The translations under genes and the position numbers were made by a program. From NCBI RefSeq assembly GCF_000485795.1, contig NZ_AXZL01000067.1, forward strand, positions 62,001-126,000: DNA of 64,000 bases. The letters run 5' to 3'. The notes under the pieces are model-generated. The model was not told the DNA's origin. It saw nothing but the letters and a program-made list of their open reading frames with translations, and did no database searches. Within the stretch, counting starts at the first letter, position 1; each line of letters opens with the position of its first letter. This document shows, piece after piece, positions 26,167 through 32,974 of this stretch. The stretch comes from Shewanella decolorationis S12 (lineage in GTDB: Bacteria; Pseudomonadota; Gammaproteobacteria; Enterobacterales; Shewanellaceae).

Positions 26167-27597
26167 CTATTGGGGTAAAAATAGAGTAACAACTAAACCA
26201 CCGTTTTCACGGGGAGTTAGCGTTAATTGCCCTTGATGTAAATCGATAATGTGGTGGCAGATGGATAGACCTAATCCAGCGCCAATGCCCTCGTTTTCAT
26301 TTACACGGTAAAAACGTTCAGTAGCGCTAGCAATTTGCGCCATGGTCATGCCTTGACCACGGTCAGCAATCGTGATTTGAATTCCTGCAATGATTTGCTC
26401 GGCACTGATGCAAATTTCAGTTTCTGCCGGACTGTATTTACAGGCATTTTCAATGATATTTTTTAGCACTATCAGTAAGTAAAAGCGATCACAGTTGAGG
26501 GTTAATGCGGCATCAACATCGATATTCCATTCATAGTCAGTGATCAGTGGCATTAATTGGTTCAGCGCATCCTCCACCATAGGTAGTAGCGGATAAGACT
26601 GTACATTCAATTCGGCAATCGAGTCGACCCGTGCGAGCAGCAAAAGCTGCTCAACTGTGTGACTCATATGCTTCACTCCGGCATCGATGGCGGCAAGGTG
26701 GATGCGCTCCGCATCCCCTTCCCCCACTAATCCCTCTAACCCCTGTTGATGTAACTTAATTACAGATAAAGGCGTTTTTAACTCGTGGGCCGCATCGGCA
26801 CTAAAGCGTCGTTCCCTCGCAATAAAACGCGCAATGCTGCTAATGTACTGATTTAACGCGCGACGCACAGGCACAAGTTCCTTAGGAAGTGACATGGTCA
26901 GTGGCGTGAGATCGTTAGGCGAGCGCGTCATTAACTCGCGTTCAAAAGACTTCAATGGTCTAAACAGTATGTAAAATAACAAACTGACAATAAGCAGTGT
27001 TAATGGCACCACAATCAGTGGCACCACGACTGCATTATGCATAATTTGCGAAACCAACTCTTGGCGCACTTCATCCTGCTGGGCGGTGACTATCCACACT
27101 TTGTGTTTGACCGAAAAAAAGCTAAACACATGCCACAATTCGCCTTCGAATACTTTTTTACTGTAACCCTGGACAAATTTGGTAATGGGTTGACGACCAA
27201 TATTGTCCGAAAACACTAACGCTTGCCCTGCCTCGCTCCAGAGCTGGAAAGCAAGTTTATGCTCATAGGCCAACTTTAGCGCATCCGCTTTTTCTGCAAA
27301 GCTACTAACTTGGCTATCGGGTACATGGAGGATCTGCGGCAACAACTGCGGGCGCTTAAAATCAGCCTCATCGTGGTAGAGCAGCTCTAACATTTTTGCG
27401 GTTTGCAACATTTGCGCATCGAACAACTCTTCGATTTGATGCTTAGAATCTCGGGTGCTGAACCAGCTTGAAATGCCCACAGAAACCGAGATCCCCGAGA
27501 GCATCAGCAAGGTTAATAACAATCGTAATGAGTACACATCCAGCACCTTGAGTCGATTCACCCCATAGTCCCCGTCATTTATGGTGGAAGTAAACAT
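26167..27597 (-). CDS. QseC/PmrB-like sensor histidine kinase
   Basis: A 476-residue membrane kinase. Two transmembrane segments (about 26-46 and 188-212) enclose a periplasmic domain of about 140 residues. HAMP-like linker, HisKA domain with FSADAAHELKTPL (phospho-His), N-box (IIENACKYSP), DRGQGM and GAGLGLSI G-boxes follow. It is the last gene of the six-gene minus-strand operon and should phosphorylate the response regulator encoded 79 bases upstream. Signal unknown; the context suggests redox or flavin-protein status. Confidence 0.9.
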   Translation of the reverse strand: MFTSTINDGDYGVNRLKVLDVYSLRLLLTLLMLSGISVSVGISSWFSTRDSKHQIEELFDAQMLQTAKMLELLYHDEADFKRPQLLPQILHVPDSQVSSFAEKADALKLAYEHKLAFQLWSEAGQALVFSDNIGRQPITKFVQGYSKKVFEGELWHVFSFFSVKHKVWIVTAQQDEVRQELVSQIMHNAVVVPLIVVPLTLLIVSLLFYILFRPLKSFERELMTRSPNDLTPLTMSLPKELVPVRRALNQYISSIARFIARERRFSADAAHELKTPLSVIKLHQQGLEGLVGEGDAERIHLAAIDAGVKHMSHTVEQLLLLARVDSIAELNVQSYPLLPMVEDALNQLMPLITDYEWNIDVDAALTLNCDRFYLLIVLKNIIENACKYSPAETEICISAEQIIAGIQITIADRGQGMTMAQIASATERFYRVNENEGIGAGLGLSICHHIIDLHQGQLTLTPRENGGLVVTLFLPQ

Positions 27598-27676
27598 GCC
27601 TAAAAGGCTGTTACTAAATACCGATAAACGCCGAGTTTGTCACTTAAATCCTTGCGCGAGTGTCAATTTTAATGGG

Positions 27677-28336
27677 TTAATTGACTTCGGTTAGGGTGTA
27701 GCCAATGCCACGTACCGTCTTAATCAAGTCGTTGGCTAATTTTTTACGTAAATGGTGGATGTGGACCTCAATCGAGTTACTGCCAACCTCATCCCAGCCG
27801 TAGGTTAACTGCTCTAACTGATTGCGGGTTAATACACGGCCTGCTGATTGTGCTAATTCAAGCAGTAACTGAAATTCTCGGCGAGAAAGTGGCACATTTT
27901 GGTCACGGAAAGTCACTTCGCGAGTATTAAGATCAATACTTAATGCTCCGATATTCAAGCTGTTATTATCAAGACCATATTGACGGCGGACAATTGCTCG
28001 GATCCGTGCGGCTAACTCGCGCACATCGAAGGGTTTACCTAAATAATCATCGGCGCCGATATCGAGACATTCAAGTTTAGTATCAAAGTCAGTATTGGCC
28101 GTGAGCACAATCGTCGGGATCGAGACGCCTTGAGCTCGCCAAGCTTTGAGTAGATCTTTACCATTGCCGTCGGGCAACCCTAGGTCTAAAACTATCGCAC
28201 TAAAGGTTTCATTTTTAATCCCAACTAACGCCTGTTGATAGCTGCTCAAGTGATCAACCTGCATCCCCATTTTGGCAAGGCTCAAGCAGATCCCTTGGGC
28301 CAGTAACTCGTTGTCTTCCACTAACATAATACGCAT
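27677..28336 (-). CDS. QseB/PmrA-like OmpR-family response regulator
   Basis: A 219-residue receiver plus winged-helix regulator. Asp8 and the phosphoacceptor Asp51 region (IVLDLGLPDGNG) and the Lys of GKPFD are present. The DNA-binding domain has the SNSIEVHIHHLRKKL recognition helix shared with QseB and PmrA, whose targets are CTTAA-N6-CTTAA direct repeats. Exactly such a box occurs upstream of this operon at 31533-31548, so it probably controls its own operon. It is separated from apbE by 10 bases. Confidence 0.92.
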   Translation of the reverse strand: MRIMLVEDNELLAQGICLSLAKMGMQVDHLSSYQQALVGIKNETFSAIVLDLGLPDGNGKDLLKAWRAQGVSIPTIVLTANTDFDTKLECLDIGADDYLGKPFDVRELAARIRAIVRRQYGLDNNSLNIGALSIDLNTREVTFRDQNVPLSRREFQLLLELAQSAGRVLTRNQLEQLTYGWDEVGSNSIEVHIHHLRKKLANDLIKTVRGIGYTLTEVN

Positions 28337-28346
28337 TGATAATGCC

Positions 28347-29279
28347 CTATCGGAAAATACTAAATTGCACCGACTGCTCGGCTAAAAAAGCTTCAGCCTG
28401 CTCGCCCTGTAACATGGCCATAGTCGCTAACATGCCTGCGGTAACGCAGTTTGGCCCAAGTATGGTCACCGACCGCGGCGCTCCGCTCACTGGATAGCCT
28501 GTACGCGGATCGACAATATGCCCATAACGTTGACCCTCGACCTCAATAAACCGCCTTGTATCACCACTGGTCGCTAAGGCCCCCTGAGTGATTGCCAGCA
28601 CTTTGGCGGCATGGTCGAGCTGATTTGGATCTTCAATCCCAACCTGCCAAGGCACAGCATTGGCCACCGGACAAGCAATATCACCGCCAAAATTAACCAA
28701 TACCGAAATACCAGCATAGGACTCAGCAAGTTCATAGGCGACCCTATCAACCGCATATTCTTTGGCGATACCACCAAAATCGAGTTGCATGCCTTGGGGC
28801 ATCAGCAACTCTTGGGAATTAAACTCAATACGCGCAAAGCCGACTAAGGCTCGCGCAGCCTCAATATCCGCTTTGGCGGGCATCTTAGCGTCCTGCGTAA
28901 AACGCCACACTTGCATTAAAGGGCATGCCGAAATATCAAATAGCCCATCACTTAGCTCAAAGCATTGTTTCGCAAAAGCTAACAGTTGCCAGGTTTCTTC
29001 ATCGATTGATTGGCGTTTACCCGCGGCATGATTCAAACGCCATAAATAATTACCTTCAATAAAACGGCTGTACTTTTGCTCAATTCTAAGCGCCTCACGG
29101 GCCGCCATATCGAGCATATCATAGGCGATATCCTCATCATGGCTGGCAATTAATAGCTCGCACGGACTCGCCATGGCCCTAAACTCGCCTAAATAGCCCC
29201 AATCACGACGCAGGAGTCGATATTGCTGATTAGGGGAAACTGCTGGCATTTTTATATCCTTATTGAAGGCGACTAACAT
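28347..29279 (-). CDS. apbE: FAD:protein FMN transferase (ApbE family)
   Basis: About 310 residues from ATG 29279 (preceded by AGG); a TTG at 29285 is the only earlier in-frame start. ApbE attaches FMN covalently to Ser/Thr in target proteins. Family hallmarks are the early MASPCELLIAS, the LDFGGIAKEYAVDR motif, VNFGGDI, GALATSGDTRRF and HIVDPRTGYPV. Unlike most periplasmic ApbE lipoproteins it has no evident signal peptide or lipobox, so it looks cytoplasmic. It follows the DUF3570 gene, whose product has a flavinylation-like motif and is the likely substrate (inference). Confidence 0.92.
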   Translation of the reverse strand: MLVAFNKDIKMPAVSPNQQYRLLRRDWGYLGEFRAMASPCELLIASHDEDIAYDMLDMAAREALRIEQKYSRFIEGNYLWRLNHAAGKRQSIDEETWQLLAFAKQCFELSDGLFDISACPLMQVWRFTQDAKMPAKADIEAARALVGFARIEFNSQELLMPQGMQLDFGGIAKEYAVDRVAYELAESYAGISVLVNFGGDIACPVANAVPWQVGIEDPNQLDHAAKVLAITQGALATSGDTRRFIEVEGQRYGHIVDPRTGYPVSGAPRSVTILGPNCVTAGMLATMAMLQGEQAEAFLAEQSVQFSIFR

Positions 29280-29310
29280 GTTCAACCTAATGGCTATGTA
29301 GAGTGCAAAT

Positions 29311-29331
29311 ATGGGGAGCTTAGCTCCCCAT
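29311..29331. other. Intra-operon hairpin between DUF3570 gene and apbE
   Basis: ATGGGGAGC and GCTCCCCAT form a 9-bp stem with a 3-base loop in the gap before apbE. It lacks a T-run on the minus strand, so partial termination or mRNA processing is possible. Confidence 0.5.
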
Positions 29332-29372
29332 AACTATAGGTTTATTCAATCTCTTAGTAGCATAGTTTATCT

Positions 29373-30731
29373 TTAAAATGAATAACTAAACTGTGCAGTT
29401 ATCGCCTTTTGAGTTGGGAAAAGATCATAGTTTTGCAACTGACCAGGGAGCTCGGTGCCATTATTTTTCGGATCTTGTTGATAGTATTCCAAGCGGTATG
29501 TCATCTCATGGCCGCCAGACAGACGGTGGCCAAACTTAACGCCAATGGTATAGGCACTCATATCACCAATGCGGTAATCGGCACTAGCAAACTCGGGTAG
29601 CGGCGTATCAGCAAGCAGGAACGGCTGATAGAAATTCACCGCCGACTGTTGGTAATAACGTAAGTGCAATTGCCCGTAGAAACTGCCACTGAAGTAATAG
29701 CGATAGTGTGTTTCTAACGTATGCGAAGTTAAATCCCAATCATCGGTATTGTAGCGATAGGAAAAATCAACAACGCCGGAATCTAACGCCCCTTTGGTCA
29801 TCACATAAAAACTGTGTTTTAAGCGAGAATCTGGACGATTTTCATAAACAATATCTTGGCTTGTACCATTATTGTCTACAACGCTCAGCACCTTGTAAGG
29901 ATCGGTCAAATAACCACTAACACTCGATAAACCATAATTCGCCTGGAGTAACCAACGTTGGTTCAATATTTGGGTAATACCTAACATCAAATCGACAGTT
30001 TGTTTATCATCACTACCATTTTGACGCGTGGCATCAAATGCAGTGCGGTAAGCTTCATCGCTGGTAAAATTATCGCGAATAGCCATTGAAGATAAGGCTA
30101 CGGGCCGGCCACCAACGGGATCCACTACATCAAAGCTGTAAGCTGTGCCTAAAAACAGTGTGGTATTGTCTTTGTTAAAGCCCCGCTCTACTCCCGCATT
30201 AATGCCCATAGACATGTAGTCAAATTCCTTCGAGCCATACACACCACCACTCACTTTCCAATCGGGATTAAGTTTCTGCGACCAATTGGCACTCCCCTGC
30301 ACTCGGGTATCGTGGAAGGTATCATCGAGCGGCGTATCACCTGCAGCCACTTTATATTGTCCATTACCTGAAGGACGGGTAAAGGTTTGGCTATCACTTT
30401 GCGCTACCGCACCGGATGCCGACGCGCCCGTTAAACTGTCAACCACCAGCTTAAGGTCAAGTACACTATCATCGCCAAAGTTTTTCTGCGCCTTACCAAT
30501 GGCTTCTATCGCTTGCACTCTGTCCTGTTCACCGTAATACATGAGCGCTGCATCGACTTTCCAGTCATCGACGTTTTTAACCAGCTCGGTTGCATGACCA
30601 TTTGATGCGAACAAACCGCAGCTTGCAAAGGCTAAAGCACTGGCGATTTTCTTTGTCTGTGGATTAGAAGCGGTTCTTTGGGAGGGTATTGAGTCTAACT
30701 TATTGTTATTATTTATCATGACTGACGACAC
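29373..30731 (-). CDS. DUF3570 predicted outer-membrane beta-barrel with flavinylation-like motif
   Basis: A 452-residue protein. A long N-region with hydrophobic stretch (about 28-44) acts as a signal peptide, cleaved near GHA-TE. Residues 51-110 form a non-barrel N-terminal part that contains Asp98-Ser-Leu-Thr-Gly-Ala-Ser104, a fit to the Dxx[ST]GA[ST] motif modified by ApbE. The remainder is rich in alternating beta strands and aromatic residues and ends in Phe (QFSYSF), typical of outer-membrane barrels. It lies between the DUF4266 and apbE genes. I predict an outer-membrane flavoprotein; the function is unknown. Confidence 0.85.
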   Translation of the reverse strand: MSSVMINNNNKLDSIPSQRTASNPQTKKIASALAFASCGLFASNGHATELVKNVDDWKVDAALMYYGEQDRVQAIEAIGKAQKNFGDDSVLDLKLVVDSLTGASASGAVAQSDSQTFTRPSGNGQYKVAAGDTPLDDTFHDTRVQGSANWSQKLNPDWKVSGGVYGSKEFDYMSMGINAGVERGFNKDNTTLFLGTAYSFDVVDPVGGRPVALSSMAIRDNFTSDEAYRTAFDATRQNGSDDKQTVDLMLGITQILNQRWLLQANYGLSSVSGYLTDPYKVLSVVDNNGTSQDIVYENRPDSRLKHSFYVMTKGALDSGVVDFSYRYNTDDWDLTSHTLETHYRYYFSGSFYGQLHLRYYQQSAVNFYQPFLLADTPLPEFASADYRIGDMSAYTIGVKFGHRLSGGHEMTYRLEYYQQDPKNNGTELPGQLQNYDLFPTQKAITAQFSYSF

Positions 30732-30795
30732 CTTTATGTCACTGAAGCTTATTTAGACGAAAAACCTATGGTATTAGCGATTATTAAATTAAGGT

Positions 30796-31017
30796 TTAGT
30801 TACAACCGCATCCACCACCAGCAAAGGCTCGTCCACCGCTACTGCCTTCTTTACTAAAGTAAATATGATCATCTAATGCTTGATCGAGCTTTTCACTGTC
30901 CAGCGCCATATCGCTACGGGCTAGCTGGCCTTTTTCCCAAGGCTGAACGCCTAAATTAGTACAACCGGTTAATCCCACCACTATCAACGAAACCGCAATC
31001 AAGGTGATTTTGCGCAT
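30796..31017 (-). CDS. DUF4266 small lipoprotein with Gly-Cys C-terminus
   Basis: A 73-residue protein with a type II signal peptide (LTGC lipobox, Cys19). The mature part has VQPWEKGQLARSDMAL, as in DUF4266, and ends in a glycine-rich tail GGRAFAGGGCGCN with Cys70 and Cys72. The tail could bind a metal or a cofactor or exchange disulfides with the thioredoxin-like protein encoded 3 bases upstream. I know of no assigned function for DUF4266. Confidence 0.85.
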   Translation of the reverse strand: MRKITLIAVSLIVVGLTGCTNLGVQPWEKGQLARSDMALDSEKLDQALDDHIYFSKEGSSGGRAFAGGGCGCN

Positions 31018-31020
31018 ACA

Positions 31021-31488
31021 TTATTCCTTCAAAAGACTCACAAGTTCTTGTTCATAATCGGCAGCATTGTCTTGATAAAAACCCACATGGTTTTTGACGA
31101 GCTGACCTTGGCGATTAAACACAAAGCTGCTGGGCATGCCTAATAAATCGAAGCTACGTGCCACATCCCCCTCAGGATTAAATCGCACACTAAATTGGGC
31201 TGGCATTTGTTTTAAAAACTCCTCAGCAAGGGCTTTGTCGGTATCAAGATTGATCGCCACCACCGCTAAGCCTTGATCGCGATACTTTTGTTGCATCGCA
31301 TTCATCCAAGGAAATGACTTGCGACAGGGACCACACCAAGAAGCCCAAAAATCCACGTAGACGACTTTGCCTTTAAATTCACTGAGGGAAACACTTTGGT
31401 TTTGTGAATCAAAAACTTGATGATCAAGCGAAGGTGCGGCAAACACGCCTGTACTCAATAAGCTAAGGAACAAAAATAGTTTTCTCAT
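31021..31488 (-). CDS. TlpA/ResA-like periplasmic thioredoxin
   Basis: A 155-residue protein with an N-terminal signal peptide (cleavage near FAA-PS) and a thioredoxin fold with the active site WCGPC (Cys52, Cys55). The cis-Pro region GMPSSFVFN is present. It is the first gene of the minus-strand operon. In this context it probably keeps the Cys-containing DUF4266 tail or another envelope partner reduced (inference). Confidence 0.9.
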   Translation of the reverse strand: MRKLFLFLSLLSTGVFAAPSLDHQVFDSQNQSVSLSEFKGKVVYVDFWASWCGPCRKSFPWMNAMQQKYRDQGLAVVAINLDTDKALAEEFLKQMPAQFSVRFNPEGDVARSFDLLGMPSSFVFNRQGQLVKNHVGFYQDNAADYEQELVSLLKE

Positions 31489-31532
31489 ATGCTATCCATC
31501 TGCCACAGTTAGCTTGAATTTATTAATTCAAT

Positions 31533-31548
31533 CTTAAGGTTTTCTTAA
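31533..31548. promoter_or_regulatory. CTTAA-N6-CTTAA direct-repeat box (PmrA/QseB type)
   Basis: CTTAAGGTTTTCTTAA is a direct repeat with one-helical-turn spacing, identical in form to known PmrA and QseB sites. It lies 45-60 bases before the thioredoxin start and suggests direct control by the operon's own response regulator. Confidence 0.65.
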
Positions 31549-31638
31549 ACTTTCAAAGAATAAATTAAGCTCGCGCTATGTTTATCCTCCCCCATATCCA
31601 TTGATTACAAAGTGAACCAAAGCGATAAAAAAACCAAA

Positions 31639-31659
31639 AATGGGACATTTTGTCCCATT
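31639..31659. promoter_or_regulatory. Palindromic operator candidate upstream of hyaA
   Basis: TGGGACA-N3-TGTCCCA at 31641-31657, extended by AA and TT on the flanks. It lies in the divergent region between the thioredoxin operon and hyaA, 176 bases before hyaA. The regulator is not known to me. Confidence 0.5.
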
Positions 31660-31733
31660 AGCAAAACCGAAATTAGATCTGAATCATGTTAATTAAATGT
31701 CAAAATCAGTTTCATCACATCTCTTAGAAATTC

Positions 31734-31747
31734 TTGATACACATCAA
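31734..31747 (+). promoter_or_regulatory. Perfect FNR/EtrA box upstream of hyaA
   Basis: TTGATACACATCAA is an exact TTGAT-N4-ATCAA site centred about 95 bases before the hyaA ATG. It fits anaerobic induction of the hydrogenase operon. Confidence 0.75.
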
Positions 31748-31834
31748 TAATTTTCAGCCGCTTACCGCCTAAACTTCAACTGTCAATTATGTAAACCCTT
31801 AACAATTTACATTCCAACAACAAAAGGTTGACCC

Positions 31835-32971
31835 ATGGACACACATGCAGCCCTCTATGAACAGGGAAAGGCGCGTTTAGATGAACTGCGCCAACTCGCT
31901 CCCCGTCAACAGCAGACTCTGATAGAAAAATTACAACAACACGGTATTACCCGCCGTGACTTTATGAAATGGAGTGCCATGGTGACAGGTATGCTCGCCC
32001 TGCCGCTCCCCTTTAGTAACTTAGTAGCTGAAGCCGCCGAACTCGCCGATCGTGTCCCCTTAATTTGGTTGCACATGGCCGAATGTACAGGCTGTTCTGA
32101 ATCCTTAGTTCGTGCTGATACTCCCAATTTAGATTCATTGATCTTCGATCATATCTCGTTGGAATATCATGAAACTCTGATGGCCGCAGCGGGTTGGCAA
32201 GCAGAGGAAAACCTCGAGCATGCTCTTGAAGCATACAAAGGCCGTTATCTACTGGCCGTTGAAGGTGCAGTTCCCACCGCCAATAACGGCAGTTTCTTAA
32301 CCGTGGGCTGTAAGGGTCATACGGGTTTAGAAATCATCAAGCATGCTGCCGATGGCGCTGCTGCGATTATTTCTGTAGGGACTTGTGCCTCCTTCGGTGG
32401 TGTGCAAGCTGCCTATCCCAATCCTACTGGAGCGAAAGGCGTACACGAAGTGGTCAGCAAACCTGTAATCAACTTAGGTGGCTGTCCACCAAGTGAGAAA
32501 AACATTGTTGGCACTCTGATGTACTTCATTATGTTCGGCAAATTACCTGCGCTGGACATGTTCAACCGTCCTAAATGGGCCTACGGCGCACGGGTACACG
32601 ATAACTGTGAACGTCGTGGTCGCTTTGATGCCGGTGAGTTCGTTGAAGAGTTTGGCGATCACGGTGCAAAAGAAGGCTACTGCCTCTATAAAGTGGGCTG
32701 TAAAGGACCCTATACCTATAACAACTGCCCAACCGAACGCTTTAACCATCATACCAGCTGGCCCGTGTTAGCAGGCCACGGTTGTATGGGCTGCTCAGAA
32801 CCTAACTTCTGGGATGATATGGCCGATTTTGAAAAACCGCTTGGTCGTCAACTTCTCCATGGATTGGATGCGACCGCAGACACCGTCGGTGCGGTGATTT
32901 TAGGCGCGACAGTCGTTGGCATTGGAGCCCACGCCGTTGCCAGTATTTTTGCCAAGCCGCTGGAGGAATAA
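31835..32971 (+). CDS. hyaA: [NiFe]-hydrogenase small subunit HyaA, Tat-exported
   Basis: A 378-residue precursor. The Tat motif TRRDFMK (Arg40-Arg41) is preceded by an unusually long n-region and followed by a hydrophobic core. The proximal cluster motif is ECTGCSES (Cys84, Cys87), with GTCASFGG, GCPPSEKN and the medial/distal motifs NNCPTERFN and GCMGCSEPNFWD. It lacks the two extra cysteines of oxygen-tolerant enzymes (Gly in both positions). A C-terminal hydrophobic helix (about 350-370) anchors it in the membrane. It starts the hya operon 4 bases before hyaB. Confidence 0.96.
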   Translation: MDTHAALYEQGKARLDELRQLAPRQQQTLIEKLQQHGITRRDFMKWSAMVTGMLALPLPFSNLVAEAAELADRVPLIWLHMAECTGCSESLVRADTPNLDSLIFDHISLEYHETLMAAAGWQAEENLEHALEAYKGRYLLAVEGAVPTANNGSFLTVGCKGHTGLEIIKHAADGAAAIISVGTCASFGGVQAAYPNPTGAKGVHEVVSKPVINLGGCPPSEKNIVGTLMYFIMFGKLPALDMFNRPKWAYGARVHDNCERRGRFDAGEFVEEFGDHGAKEGYCLYKVGCKGPYTYNNCPTERFNHHTSWPVLAGHGCMGCSEPNFWDDMADFEKPLGRQLLHGLDATADTVGAVILGATVVGIGAHAVASIFAKPLEE

Positions 32972-32974
32972 CCC

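Noticed and set aside
25821..26236. Two short frames in the opgG upstream region
   Set aside because: They lack ribosome sites and protein-like composition in an AT-rich promoter region.
31835..32971. Oxygen-tolerant hydrogenase
   Set aside because: Both supernumerary cysteine positions are glycine in the small subunit.
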